From Tropicibacter sp. Alg240-R139 (GTDB taxonomy: Bacteria > Pseudomonadota > Alphaproteobacteria > Rhodobacterales > Rhodobacteraceae): DNA of 64,000 bases. The stretch lies in contig NZ_UNRA01000006.1 of NCBI RefSeq assembly GCF_900537075.1, positions 62,001 to 126,000 of the forward strand, written 5' to 3'. The translations under genes were made by a program, and so were the position numbers. This document shows, piece after piece, positions 24,668 through 33,469 of the stretch (its first letter is position 1; the number at the start of each line of letters is the position of its first letter). The notes under the pieces are model-generated. The model was given only the letters and a program-made list of their open reading frames with translations, was not told where the DNA came from and did not search any database.

Positions 24668-24968
24668 GTGATCTCCTGTTGCGAAAGTAAGGATATTTCG
24701 ATTTTCTTTGGAAATGGGGTATTAAATTGCGCACCGCAGCGCAAGGCTGTTTGTGCAGATGCAGCATTGCCGGCGCAGCATCTTCGACGTGAGTGGCCAA
24801 TAAGCTGCACAAAGTTTAATCGAAGTGAAAACTTGGAATATTTTTGCGCAACCCTGATCGATCACGCAAAATTCTCCCTTTGATGGTTTTCAAACTCGTC
24901 ACAACGCGAAGTGCTCGTGAGGCCGCTTCATTAGCATAAGCCAGAATCAAGAATAGGAGTGCACCGCA
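24668..24968. other. 301-base divergent intergenic region, mcl1/dgcN
   Basis: An A+T-richer gap with promoters for both directions. The inverted repeat TTTTGCG (24842-24848) / CGCAAAA (24865-24871) is the only ordered signal I can point to; it might bind a regulator of either operon. No small gene or RNA was recognised. Confidence 0.45.
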
Positions 24969-25970
24969 ATGATCGAGACACCGTATTTGCTGTTTTTGGG
25001 CGATGCGCCCGACCAACTCGCAGCCAAGGTTGCCATCGGCATCAAGGATTGGCGCCCCGAGAATGCTGTTGGCCAGTTCCGCATGGAGGGCTGCAAGGCC
25101 GATCTGGGCCTGAAAGACATGGACCTGGCCGAAGCCAAGGCGGCTGGCGCCAAGACGCTGGTCATCGGTGTGGCCAACCGGGGTGGCGTGATCAGCCAGG
25201 CCTGGAAAAAAGTGCTGGTGATGGCGCTGGAAGAAGGGTTCGACCTGGCATCGGGCCTGCACAACCTGCTGCGCGACGAACCGGACCTTGTTGCCGTGGC
25301 CGAAGCCACCGGCGGCACATTGCACGACGTGCGTGTGCCCGAGGTCGAGTATCCAATCGCCAATGGCGTCAAGCGCAAGGGCAAGCGCGTTCTGGCGGTG
25401 GGCACCGACTGTTCCGTGGGCAAGATGTACACCGCCTTGTGCATGGATGCCGAAATGCGCAGGCGCGGCATGAAATCGTCGTTCCGCGCCACCGGGCAGA
25501 CCGGCATCCTGATCACCGGCGACGGTGTTCCGCTGGACGCCGTGATTGCCGACTTCATGGCGGGTTCGGTCGAATGGCTGACACCTGACAATGACGAAGA
25601 CCACTGGGATCACATCGAAGGGCAGGGCAGCCTGTTCCACGTGTCTTATTCGGGTGTTACCATGGCCCTGATCCACGGCGGTCAACCCGACGCGCTGGTG
25701 CTGGCACACGAGCCGACTCGCGAGCACATGCGCGGTTTGCCCGATTATCAGCAGCCTTCGCTGGCTGAACTGCGTGACATGGCACTGGCGCTGGCCAAAG
25801 TTGCCAACCCGGCCTGCCAGGTTGTCGGCATCTCGGTAAACACCCAGCACATGCCCGAGGATGAGGCCAAGGCCTATCTGGCCGAGCTGGAAGCCGACAT
25901 GAGCCTGCCCGCTACCGACCCGTTCCGTTTCGGTGCGGAAAAGCTGGTGGATGCACTGGCTGCAATCTGA
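24969..25970 (+). CDS. dgcN: DUF1611 protein, D-glutamate N-acetyltransferase (DgcN-like)
   Basis: A 333-residue protein with the DUF1611 layout: an N-terminal alpha/beta domain (about 1-130) and a C-terminal P-loop-like domain with GTDCSVGKM (145-153). In marine bacteria DgcN N-acetylates D-glutamate as the first step of a D-amino acid catabolic route, and DgcA, encoded next, then racemises the product. The gene order dgcN-dgcA and the following D-amino acid transaminase support this assignment. AATAGGAGTGCACCGCA precedes the ATG. Confidence 0.87.
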   Translation: MIETPYLLFLGDAPDQLAAKVAIGIKDWRPENAVGQFRMEGCKADLGLKDMDLAEAKAAGAKTLVIGVANRGGVISQAWKKVLVMALEEGFDLASGLHNLLRDEPDLVAVAEATGGTLHDVRVPEVEYPIANGVKRKGKRVLAVGTDCSVGKMYTALCMDAEMRRRGMKSSFRATGQTGILITGDGVPLDAVIADFMAGSVEWLTPDNDEDHWDHIEGQGSLFHVSYSGVTMALIHGGQPDALVLAHEPTREHMRGLPDYQQPSLAELRDMALALAKVANPACQVVGISVNTQHMPEDEAKAYLAELEADMSLPATDPFRFGAEKLVDALAAI

Positions 25971-25979
25971 TCTAAGCGT

Positions 25980-26014
25980 GCCGCCGGAGGAGGGGTTGAT
26001 CCGCCTCCGGTGGC
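25980..26014 (+). promoter_or_regulatory. Intercistronic stem-loop between dgcN and dgcA
   Basis: CCGCCGGAGG and CCTCCGGTGG pair over 10 positions with one G-U and a 13-base loop, in the 75-base gap between the genes. The tract after it has only a short T-run, so it may be a processing or stability element. Confidence 0.5.
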
Positions 26015-26045
26015 CGTATTTTGAACGAGAAGAAGGAGGGGGCGC

Positions 26046-27011
26046 GTGCAGATAGAAGTCACCCGTGATGTGTTCAAACTGGCGCAGGTGTTCACGATCT
26101 CGCGCGGATCACGAACCGAGGCACATGTGCTGACGGTGCGGATCAGTGATGGCGAACATCAGGGCGTCGGCGAATGCGTGCCCTATGCCCGCTATGATGA
26201 GACGCTGGAATCGGTTGAGGCCGAGATCCGGGGATTGCCCGGCACATTCGACCGCGAAGGCCTGATGGATCTGCTTCCTGCGGGCGCCGCGCGAAACGCG
26301 GTTGATTGCGCCCTGTGGGATCTGGAATCCAAACGCGCCGGTAAACGGGCGTGGGATCTGGCAGGGCTGAACGCTCCGGGGCCTGAGATCACCGCCTATA
26401 CGCTGTCGCTGGCCTCTCCCGAAGACATGCGCAAGCAGGCCGAAGAAAACGCAAATCGTCCGCTGCTAAAGATCAAGCTGGGCACCGCCGATGACATGCC
26501 GCGTTTAGAAGCGGTTCGCGCAGGCGCGCCCAATTCCACGATTATCGTGGATGCCAACGAAGGGTGGTCCGCCGAAGTTTATGCCGATCTGGCGCCACAT
26601 TTGGTGCGCCTTGGTGTTGCTCTGGTCGAGCAGCCCCTGCCGGCAGGCGAAGACGACGCGCTGATCGGGATGGATCGTCCGGTGCCGGTGTGTGCTGACG
26701 AAAGCTGCCATGATCGCACCAGCCTGCCCAAGCTCCAGGGCAAATACGATGTGGTCAACATCAAGCTCGACAAAACCGGCGGCCTGACCGAGGCGCTGAA
26801 ATTGCGCGATGCGGCCCTGGCCGAAGGGTACGAGGTCATGGTGGGCTGCATGGTTGGCAGCTCGCTGGCGATGGCTCCTGCTACACTGGTAGCACAGGGT
26901 GCAGTTGTAACCGACCTTGACGGCCCGCTTTTGTTGGCCGAAGACCGCGACACACCGCTGAATTTTGACGACGCCGGAGTGCATCCGCCTGAAACGGACC
27001 TCTGGGGCTGA
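26046..27011 (+). CDS. dgcA: Enolase-superfamily epimerase, N-acetyl-D-glutamate racemase (DgcA-like)
   Basis: A 321-residue muconate-lactonising/dipeptide-epimerase type barrel. The base lysines are in KIK (142-144), the metal ligands in IIVDANEGW (Asp169), VEQPLP and CADES, and the opposite base lysine in NIKLDKTGG. Start is GTG 26046 with AGGAGG about 8 bases upstream. Without context it would be called L-Ala-D/L-Glu epimerase; next to dgcN it more likely converts N-acetyl-D-glutamate to the L form, which the arginine pathway or a deacetylase can use. Confidence 0.87.
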   Translation: MQIEVTRDVFKLAQVFTISRGSRTEAHVLTVRISDGEHQGVGECVPYARYDETLESVEAEIRGLPGTFDREGLMDLLPAGAARNAVDCALWDLESKRAGKRAWDLAGLNAPGPEITAYTLSLASPEDMRKQAEENANRPLLKIKLGTADDMPRLEAVRAGAPNSTIIVDANEGWSAEVYADLAPHLVRLGVALVEQPLPAGEDDALIGMDRPVPVCADESCHDRTSLPKLQGKYDVVNIKLDKTGGLTEALKLRDAALAEGYEVMVGCMVGSSLAMAPATLVAQGAVVTDLDGPLLLAEDRDTPLNFDDAGVHPPETDLWG

Positions 27012-27021
27012 GGAGACAAAC

Positions 27022-27882
27022 ATGACCCGTACTGTTTATGTGAATGGCGAATACCTGCCCGAGACCGAGGCCAAGGTGTCGATCTTTGACCGCGGTTTCC
27101 TGATGGCAGATGCCGTTTACGAGGTAACCAGCGTTCTGGGCGGCAAGCTGATCGATTTCGAAGGTCACGCCGTGCGCCTGAAACGCTCGCTGGACGAGCT
27201 GCAGATGGCCGAGCCCTGCACCAAGGACGAACTGCTGGAAATCCACCGCAAGCTGGTTGAACTGAACGACATCAACGAAGGTCTGGTTTACCTTCAGGTC
27301 ACACGCGGCAGTGATGGCGACCGTGACTTTGTGTTCCCTTCAGCGGACACCAAACCGACCATCGTGCTGTTCACCCAAAACAAGCCGGGTCTGGCCGACA
27401 GCCCGGCTGCCAAGAAGGGTGCCAAGATCATCTCGATCGAGGATATCCGTTGGGGCCGCCGTGACATCAAAACCGTGCAGCTGCTGTACCCGTCGATGGG
27501 CAAGATGATGGCCAAAGCGGCCGGCTGCGACGACGCTTGGCTGATCGAGGACGGTCACGTGACCGAAGGCACATCCAACAACGCGTATTTCGTCAAGAAC
27601 GGCAAGATCGTGACCCGCCCGCTGTCGACCGACATCCTGCACGGCATCACCCGCAAGGCAGTTCTACGCATGGCGACCGAGGCGCAGATGGAAGTCGAAG
27701 AGCGTCTGTTCACCATCGACGAGGCGAAAGAGGCGGACGAGGCGTTCACCACGTCGGCGTCGGCTTTTGTGATGCCAGTGGTTGAGATCGACGGCGTTCA
27801 GCTGGGTGACGGCGCTCCGGGTCCGATCGCCAAACGCCTGCGCGAGATCTACCTGGATGAAAGCCTTAAAGCCGCGATCTAA
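27022..27882 (+). CDS. dat: D-amino acid transaminase (class IV, PLP)
   Basis: A 286-residue fold-type IV transaminase that moves the amino group between D-amino acids and 2-oxo acids through PLP. Lys150 in RRDIKTVQLL is the Schiff-base lysine, the N-terminus FDRGFLMADAVYEVTSV matches the D-specific group, and VTEGTSNNAYF binds the cofactor phosphate region. ATG 27022 has GAGGAGAC upstream, 10 bases after dgcA's stop. It may link D-alanine or other D-amino acids to D-glutamate, feeding the DgcN/DgcA route. Confidence 0.93.
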   Translation: MTRTVYVNGEYLPETEAKVSIFDRGFLMADAVYEVTSVLGGKLIDFEGHAVRLKRSLDELQMAEPCTKDELLEIHRKLVELNDINEGLVYLQVTRGSDGDRDFVFPSADTKPTIVLFTQNKPGLADSPAAKKGAKIISIEDIRWGRRDIKTVQLLYPSMGKMMAKAAGCDDAWLIEDGHVTEGTSNNAYFVKNGKIVTRPLSTDILHGITRKAVLRMATEAQMEVEERLFTIDEAKEADEAFTTSASAFVMPVVEIDGVQLGDGAPGPIAKRLREIYLDESLKAAI

Positions 27883-27929
27883 AGCGCAGAACGCGACGCG
27901 TCTCTGACGAGAATGGAACAGTTTGCAAT

Positions 27930-27960
27930 CCTCCCTTGGGTCAGCCTGACCTGAGGGAGG
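27930..27960 (+). promoter_or_regulatory. Leader hairpin that contains the CoA-transferase ribosome site
   Basis: CCTCCCT (27930-27936) pairs with AGGGAGG (27954-27960), with an inner GGTCA/TGACC stem, so the structure is a strong two-part hairpin. It is followed by ACTTTTT and then ATG 27968. The 3' arm GGGAGG is also the best ribosome-binding site for that ATG. It can act as terminator for dat and, if read through, hide the ribosome site. Confidence 0.65.
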
Positions 27961-27967
27961 ACTTTTT

Positions 27968-29158
27968 ATGAGACCGTTCGAAGGCCTGCGGGCGCTGGAC
28001 CTTACCCATGTGTTTGCCGGTCCCTTTTGTGCCTATCAGCTGGGTGTTCTGGGGGCCGAGGTCATCAAGATCGAGCCTGCGGATCAGCCCGACATGACCC
28101 GCGCCGAAGGGGCAGATGCCGCTCTGAACGCCCTGGGCATGGGCTTGTCGTTTCAGGCGCAGGGTGGGGGCAAGCGGGCTTTGGCGCTGGACTTGAAGTC
28201 AGAGCAGGGTCGGGCGGTGTTCGACCGGTTGGTTGCGACGGCAGATGTTTTGGTGCAGAATTACACGGCACACGCCGTTGAGGATCTGGGACTAGGTTAT
28301 GATCGCCTGTCCGCGTTGAAACCCGATTTGATCTATTGTGCGATTAGCGGGTTCGGTGCGACCGGGCCCAAGGCAGGCCATGCGGCTTATGACGTAGTGA
28401 TCCAAGCCTATACCGGGATCATGGCTGCCAACGGCGAGGTTGACAGCGATCCGGTGCGGGTTGGCCCCGCGATGGTGGACTATGGCACCGGCGTGCAGGC
28501 GGCCATGGCGATCTCGGCCGCGCTGTTTGGGCGGTCGCGGACGGGTCTGGGGCGGCGGATCGACGTGTCGATGTCGGACTGTGCGCTGATGTTGATGAAC
28601 TCGCATACCGCGACGGCCTTGGCGACGGGGCGCGCGCCCAAGCCGCATGGCAATCATGATCCCAGTCTTGCGGGCTATGCGACTTATGACACCGCAGAGG
28701 GTCAGCTGATGATTGGCGCCTTCTCCAACGCGCAGATGGCCAACCTGATGCGCGTGATTGGAGAGGACGCGCGGGCGGATGCCATTCAGGCGACGCCCCG
28801 GGCGCAGATTGGTGCGCGGCGGGAGGAAGATGCAGCGGTTTTGGCTAAGGCGCTCATGTCGCGATCAGCAGCCGAGTGGGAAGACAGGCTGAATGCGGCC
28901 CATGTTCCGGCAGCGCGAGTGCGCGGATTGGCCGAAACCTTGCAGGAAGAACAGTTGGCCACGCGTCCGGTGATCCAGTCAGTCGACAATGTGGCGCTCG
29001 CAGTGGCTGGTTTCGGTTTTGATCACGGCGGGCCATCGCTGGACCACGCACCGCGTGTGCATGGGGCTGACAGCCGGGAGATTCTGGCCGAGTTGGGGAT
29101 TGGCCAAGCCGAGTTTGATGCCTTGCAAGATCAGGGCGTGGTGTTCAGCCCTTGTTAG
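27968..29158 (+). CDS. CoA-transferase family III (CaiB/BaiF)
   Basis: A 396-residue enzyme of the family that moves CoA between carboxylic acids by a covalent aspartyl intermediate. The N-terminal segment GLRALDLTHVFAGPFCAYQL then GAEVIKIEPADQPD is the classic CoA-binding opening; VDVS-like DVSMSDCA and GGHDPS-type NHDPSLAGY follow. Substrate acid unknown. It overlaps the end of the convergent DUF1244 gene by 14 bases. It could belong functionally with the dat operon or be independent. Confidence 0.92.
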   Translation: MRPFEGLRALDLTHVFAGPFCAYQLGVLGAEVIKIEPADQPDMTRAEGADAALNALGMGLSFQAQGGGKRALALDLKSEQGRAVFDRLVATADVLVQNYTAHAVEDLGLGYDRLSALKPDLIYCAISGFGATGPKAGHAAYDVVIQAYTGIMAANGEVDSDPVRVGPAMVDYGTGVQAAMAISAALFGRSRTGLGRRIDVSMSDCALMLMNSHTATALATGRAPKPHGNHDPSLAGYATYDTAEGQLMIGAFSNAQMANLMRVIGEDARADAIQATPRAQIGARREEDAAVLAKALMSRSAAEWEDRLNAAHVPAARVRGLAETLQEEQLATRPVIQSVDNVALAVAGFGFDHGGPSLDHAPRVHGADSREILAELGIGQAEFDALQDQGVVFSPC

Positions 29159-29459
29159 TCACGTTTTCTTCAAACGCGACTTTGAACTCGGCCTGTTTTT
29201 CGGGGCTGGCGTCGGTCTGATAGTTGGCTTTCCACGCGTCCATGGTCATGCCGTAAAAGATCTCGCGCGCTTGACCCTTGTCCATCTCGATACCTTTTTC
29301 GTTGGCCGCTTCTTGGTACCAACGCGACAGACAATTGCGGCAGAAGCCGGTCAGGTTCATCATGTCGATGTTCTGCACGTCGGTGCGGTCTTCCATCAGG
29401 TGCTTTTGCAGGCGGCGAAAGGCGGCGGCCTGGAGTTCGATTTCTGTCTGCTGGTCCAT
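29145..29459 (-). CDS. DUF1244 family protein
   Basis: A 104-residue small cytoplasmic protein, all-helical by pattern, with a conserved centre MNLTGFCRNCLSRWYQEAA whose CRNC pair is characteristic of the family. The family is widespread in proteobacteria, without known function. ATG 29459 has GGAGCCACCCC upstream; a longer frame to 29501 is less likely. It overlaps the end of the convergent CoA-transferase. Confidence 0.9.
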   Translation of the reverse strand: MDQQTEIELQAAAFRRLQKHLMEDRTDVQNIDMMNLTGFCRNCLSRWYQEAANEKGIEMDKGQAREIFYGMTMDAWKANYQTDASPEKQAEFKVAFEENVTNKG

Positions 29460-29756
29460 GGGGTGGCTCCGAATGACTTGGGTTTGCCGTAGAGGTAACA
29501 ACCGGGAGAAAGAGTTACAACGGGCGCGCGAGGGGAGGGCAGATCCTCGAAAACGCTATGTACTTCAGGAGCACGGTCACGCCGAACTTTTAGCCAGTAT
29601 TTGAATGGATTGGGATGCGGTTGGACGGTTTGTGCCCGTTTTCGCCTATCGTGGAGTGACGGTTTAGACTCCGCACTTGGACAGAACTTCGCGGGCGACT
29701 TTATGGAACCGGAACCGAAATTGGCGGAGCGCGCGACTGCGCGTTCCGCTTGGGCC

Positions 29757-29996
29757 CTAGGCCAGTTTAAGGGCGAGGTAAGGTGCCACGGCAAAGACCA
29801 AGGTCAGTGTTTTGTACTTTGCAAGATAGGCGAAGTACGCTTTGCGCACGTCAGCCTCTTCCATCTTGAACATCCGGGCGTGGACCCCGGTTACCCAATT
29901 CTGCATCGCAAAAAGCATCACTGTGGTGAGGGCCAGGAAGCCGATGTTCAGAACGGTCATCCACCCAAACACGGTGGTCAGAAACTCTACGGTCAT
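29757..29996 (-). CDS. Small membrane protein (DUF6868-like)
   Basis: A 79-residue protein with two predicted membrane helices (about 8-30 and 57-76) and a charged middle, FKMEEADVRKAYFAYLAKYK. The pattern VFGWMTVLNIGFLALTTVML matches a common marine-bacterial family. AGAAAGGAG lies 6 bases before ATG 29996. Between it and DUF1244 are 297 bases (29460-29756) with nothing recognisable. Function unknown. Confidence 0.78.
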   Translation of the reverse strand: MTVEFLTTVFGWMTVLNIGFLALTTVMLFAMQNWVTGVHARMFKMEEADVRKAYFAYLAKYKTLTLVFAVAPYLALKLA

Positions 29997-30118
29997 GATA
30001 CACTCCTTTCTGGGGTATCTGCTGTCCTCCTTGCCCATAATATGGGGGTCAGGGGATGGTCTCACAAGATTGTGAGCGTCGAAATCGGTCTTGATTGACC
30101 TTGCGTCATACCTGAGTG

Positions 30119-30856
30119 CTAAAGACCGCTGTCCTCTAGCGCCGCAGTCAGAATTGGTGCCAAACGCTCGGCCCAAGCCCGCTGCCCTGCGTGATCTGCT
30201 ATCAGATCATTGCGCAACTCGATCAACACATTGGGGCGGCCATGCGTAGTACAGTGCGTGTCGATGGCATCGCCAGGCAGCACACCGGTGTAGGGTTCGT
30301 TTTCGCCAACCGTCAGATCGCCCTCGGCCTTCAGACGATTGATAAGCGGGCGAGAAAATCGCTCATCCGGGGTGTAAAGAATGCCGATCTCCCACGGGCG
30401 CGGATCGCGGCCGCGCAATTGCCGTGTGAAAGAATGGATCGAGACGATGATCGCGTGGGGCAGGGCGGCCATCCGCGCCAATTCGCGGTGGTAGGGGCGA
30501 TAGCACATGTTCAACCGGCATTCCCGCTCGGCCGTGTCCGCGTGGCGGTTGCCGGGAATGATCGAGCCATCATAGAGTTTCATTAACAGTGTGGGGTCAT
30601 CTTCGCCCCGGTTCGGGTCGATCACGAGTCGCGAAAAGTTCGAGGCCAGCACTGGCGCATTCAGGATCTCACCCAGATGCCGGGACACTTCATAGGCGCC
30701 GACGTCATAGGCGATATGACGCTCCATATCTTCGCGCGGCAGACCCAAGTCTCCACCATTGATTACAGGCGGGACGGTATTGGAGGCGTGATCGCATGTG
30801 ATCAGCCAGCGGGACGGTTTGTTCTCACCGTGTGTGTAGAAAGGAGTGTATGTCAT
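30119..30856 (-). CDS. N-formylglutamate amidohydrolase family protein
   Basis: A 245-residue zinc hydrolase of the FGase family. Expected motifs are in order: WLITCDHASNTVP, HIAYDVGA, VDPNRGEDD-type VIDPNRGEDDPTL, IIVSIHSFTRQ, and VLIELRNDLI near the end. FGase releases formate from N-formylglutamate in histidine degradation, but relatives hydrolyse other N-acyl amino acids and no hut genes are nearby. It might remove acyl groups from products of the D-glutamate route 3 kb away; that is only a suggestion. ATG 30856 is chosen because the longer frame lacks homology-like sequence. Confidence 0.86.
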   Translation of the reverse strand: MTYTPFYTHGENKPSRWLITCDHASNTVPPVINGGDLGLPREDMERHIAYDVGAYEVSRHLGEILNAPVLASNFSRLVIDPNRGEDDPTLLMKLYDGSIIPGNRHADTAERECRLNMCYRPYHRELARMAALPHAIIVSIHSFTRQLRGRDPRPWEIGILYTPDERFSRPLINRLKAEGDLTVGENEPYTGVLPGDAIDTHCTTHGRPNVLIELRNDLIADHAGQRAWAERLAPILTAALEDSGL

Positions 30857-30971
30857 GTGCCTGTCATCCCTTTTGTCGCAGGTGTAGGACAGTTGCCGCA
30901 GAAAGGGAATTGCGCGATAAGCGGTGCAAACCCGTTTGCGGTAACAATGAGCAGAAACAGGGAGTGTCACC

Positions 30972-32417
30972 ATGCGACGCCTCAGAAATGTGAAAATCGT
31001 GGCGACGTTGGGACCGGCGTCCGAAAACTATGACATGATCCGGTCGCTGCACGAGGCGGGCGCTGATGTGTTCCGCTTGAATATGAGCCACGGCTCGCAT
31101 GACGAGATCCGCGAAAAGCACCGTATCATCCGCCAGATCGAAAAAGACCTGGACAGTCCGATTGCCATTTTGGCGGACCTGCAGGGGCCGAAACTGCGTG
31201 TGGGTGTTTTTGCAGGCGACGCCGAAGAGTTGGAGCCGGGAGCGTCGTTCCGTTTGGATCTGGACGAGGCGCCCGGTGATGCAACCCGCGTTTGCCTGCC
31301 GCACCCCGAGATTTTCCAAGCTTTGGAACCGGGCGCGCATTTGCTGATCAACGACGGAAAAATCCGCCTTTTGGTGGACAGCTGCGGCGCGGATCATGCC
31401 AATTGCACGGTTGTGATTGGCGGTACGATTTCCAACCGCAAGGGTGTGAACGTGCCGGATGTGGTGCTGCCACTTGCGGCCCTTTCCGAAAAAGACCGCG
31501 CCGATCTGGAGTTTGTCTGCCAGTTGGGTGTCGACTGGCTGGCGCTCAGCTTTGTGCAACGGCCCAAGGACGTGTTCGAGGCGCGCGCGCTGGCTGATGG
31601 CCGTGCTGCGATCTTGTCCAAGATCGAAAAGCCTGCGGCGGTTGAGTCGTTTGATGACATCCTCGATGCGTCCGACGGGATCATGGTGGCCCGCGGTGAT
31701 TTGGGTGTCGAACTTCCGGTGGCTGCGGTGCCTCCTATTCAAAAGCGCCTGGTGCGCAAATGCCGGGCGGCGGCCAAGCCGGTTATCGTGGCGACGCAGA
31801 TGTTGGAAAGCATGATCGAAAGCCCGATGCCAACCCGGGCCGAGGTCTCGGACGTGGCGACGGCCATCTATGAAGGCACCGACGCTATCATGTTGAGCGC
31901 AGAATCGGCAGCTGGTGGCTATCCCGTCGAGGCAGTGCAAACCATGGACCGTGTCGCGACTGAGGTCGAGGCAGACCCGACCTATGTTCAGATCATCGCC
32001 GCCTCGCGCACGGCCAAGGGCACAACTGTGGCCGACGGCATTGTGGCGGCGGCACGCGAGATTGCCGAGAAAACTGACATCAAGGCGATTTGTTGCTTCA
32101 CCCAAAGCGGGACAACGGCGCTCAAGACGGCGCGCGAACGGCCAGGTGTTCCGATCCTTGCCCTGACGTCATTGCGCGGCACGGCGCGGCGCTTGTGCCT
32201 GTCGTGGGGCTGCCATTGCGTGATGACGCCAGAACTGGAAAGATTCAAAAGTGCCGTCGTCAATGCGGCCCGTGCTGCACGGGCGGACGGGTTCGCAACC
32301 GAGACGGATCAGATCGTGGTGACGGCGGGCGTGCCGTTCAACGTGCCCGGGTCCACCAACATCTTGCGGGTTGCCCCTTGTGATGAACGGCTGATTTACA
32401 ACACTGATCCGGGCTAA
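30972..32417 (+). CDS. pyk: Pyruvate kinase
   Basis: A 481-residue enzyme converting phosphoenolpyruvate and ADP to pyruvate and ATP. The A domain opens with RNVKIVATLGPAS and contains FRLNMSHGSHDE; the B domain covers about 70-165; KIEKPAAVESFDDIL and MVARGDLGVELP hold the catalytic Lys and metal-binding Glu/Asp; MLESMIESPMPTRAEVSDVA is the closing signature. The C-terminal regulatory domain is complete. GGGAGTGTCACC precedes the ATG. Confidence 0.97.
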   Translation: MRRLRNVKIVATLGPASENYDMIRSLHEAGADVFRLNMSHGSHDEIREKHRIIRQIEKDLDSPIAILADLQGPKLRVGVFAGDAEELEPGASFRLDLDEAPGDATRVCLPHPEIFQALEPGAHLLINDGKIRLLVDSCGADHANCTVVIGGTISNRKGVNVPDVVLPLAALSEKDRADLEFVCQLGVDWLALSFVQRPKDVFEARALADGRAAILSKIEKPAAVESFDDILDASDGIMVARGDLGVELPVAAVPPIQKRLVRKCRAAAKPVIVATQMLESMIESPMPTRAEVSDVATAIYEGTDAIMLSAESAAGGYPVEAVQTMDRVATEVEADPTYVQIIAASRTAKGTTVADGIVAAAREIAEKTDIKAICCFTQSGTTALKTARERPGVPILALTSLRGTARRLCLSWGCHCVMTPELERFKSAVVNAARAARADGFATETDQIVVTAGVPFNVPGSTNILRVAPCDERLIYNTDPG

Positions 32418-32445
32418 TACGCTCTCTCCTGATGGGGAGCGCGAC

Positions 32446-32670
32446 ATGGACACCGATCTGATACTTGTTTTGGGGATGGTCTTTGCCGTCTTGTCGATAC
32501 CGTCGATGATCTCGGCCTACAGCGATGACAGACCCATCCGTGCTTCTGCGATTGTCCTGTTGATTTCTTTGGCTGCGATGGCTTATGCCATCCTTACCTA
32601 TCCGGGCGGCTTTACATTCGACCAAATCCCGGAAGTTTTTTTCGGCGTTGTGGCGCGATTCATGCCCTGA
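32446..32670 (+). CDS. Small conserved membrane protein
   Basis: A 74-residue protein with two hydrophobic helices (about 4-23 and 33-53) flanking DDRPIRAS, and a C-terminal segment GGFTFDQIPEVFFGVVARFMP. GGGGAGCGCGAC precedes the ATG. It lies 28 bases after pyk and could be co-transcribed. I do not know the function. Confidence 0.75.
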   Translation: MDTDLILVLGMVFAVLSIPSMISAYSDDRPIRASAIVLLISLAAMAYAILTYPGGFTFDQIPEVFFGVVARFMP

Positions 32671-32782
32671 CCCTCTTGCCTAAGTGATCTGACTTGCGTA
32701 AACGGCGCTTCTTACCGCGCGACCGGCTTATAGTGGCATGCCGAGTCGCGTCTGAACCGAACCCGAACTCAAGGAGACGGAA

Positions 32783-32983
32783 ATGCCCAAGATGAAGACA
32801 AAGTCGAGCGCCAAAAAGCGCTTCAAGGTGACTGCGACAGGTAAGGTCCTTGGTGGCCAGGCCGGCAAACGCCACGGCATGATCAAGCGGACCAGAAAAT
32901 TCATCCGTGATGCCCGCGGCAACACCACACTTTCTGCCCCCGACGCCAAGATCGTCAAGGGCTTCATGCCCTACGATCGTTAA
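32783..32983 (+). CDS. rpmI: 50S ribosomal protein L35
   Basis: A 66-residue basic protein with the standard L35 sequence ([20 protein letters not shown] and [12 protein letters not shown]). AAGGAGACGGAA precedes the ATG. It is followed by rplT after 15 bases. infC, often upstream in other bacteria, is absent here. The 112-base leader has no structure I can link to L20 autoregulation. Confidence 0.98.
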   Translation: MPKMKTKSSAKKRFKVTATGKVLGGQAGKRHGMIKRTRKFIRDARGNTTLSAPDAKIVKGFMPYDR

Positions 32984-32998
32984 GAGGAGATCTGAGAT

Positions 32999-33364
32999 AT
33001 GTCCCGCGTTAAAGGTGGAACCACGACTCACGCCCGTCACAAGAAGATTGTTAAGGCCGCCAAAGGTTACTATGGCCGCCGCAAGAACACCTTCAAGGTC
33101 GCTACTCAGGCCGTCGACAAGGCAAACCAGTATGCAACTCGCGACCGCAAGAATCGCAAGCGGAACTTCCGCGCACTGTGGATTCAGCGTATCAACGCTG
33201 CGGTGCGTTCGCACGACGAGGCGCTGACGTATTCGCGCTTCATCAACGGCCTGAACCTGGCCGGCATCGAAGTTGACCGTAAGGTCCTGGCCGACCTGGC
33301 CGTGCACGAGCCCGAAGCGTTCGGCACAATCGTAGCCAAGGCACAGGCAGCTCTGGCCGCGTAA
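32999..33364 (+). CDS. rplT: 50S ribosomal protein L20
   Basis: A 121-residue protein with typical L20 features: a basic extended N-terminus ([20 protein letters not shown]) that reaches into 23S rRNA, and a globular C-terminal part with [18 protein letters not shown]. It is required early in large-subunit assembly and, in other bacteria, represses its own operon. AAGAGGAGATCTGAGAT precedes the ATG. A terminator follows. Confidence 0.98.
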   Translation: MSRVKGGTTTHARHKKIVKAAKGYYGRRKNTFKVATQAVDKANQYATRDRKNRKRNFRALWIQRINAAVRSHDEALTYSRFINGLNLAGIEVDRKVLADLAVHEPEAFGTIVAKAQAALAA

Positions 33365-33390
33365 GACGGTAAACGAGCGACAGTGAACAG

Positions 33391-33425
33391 AAGGGTCGAT
33401 CTAGCGTGGGTCGGCCCTTTTTCTT
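33391..33425 (+). terminator. Rho-independent terminator after rplT
   Basis: AAGGGTCGA/TCGGCCCTT forms a 9-base-pair stem with one G-U pair, and its 3' arm runs into TTTTTC. It lies 26 bases after the stop codon. Confidence 0.85.
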
Positions 33426-33469
33426 TGCGATAACTCATCAGGGGTTTTGCGCTTTCCTGAAAACGGAGA

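Noticed and set aside
23705-24883. 392-codon open frame on the plus strand opposite mcl1
   Set aside because: It is a G+C-driven shadow of the well-identified malyl-CoA lyase on the other strand and has no family-like sequence.
30864-32105. 413-codon open frame opposite pyruvate kinase
   Set aside because: Antisense shadow; pyk is certain from its motifs and the antisense product is rich in His, Arg and Gln without pattern.
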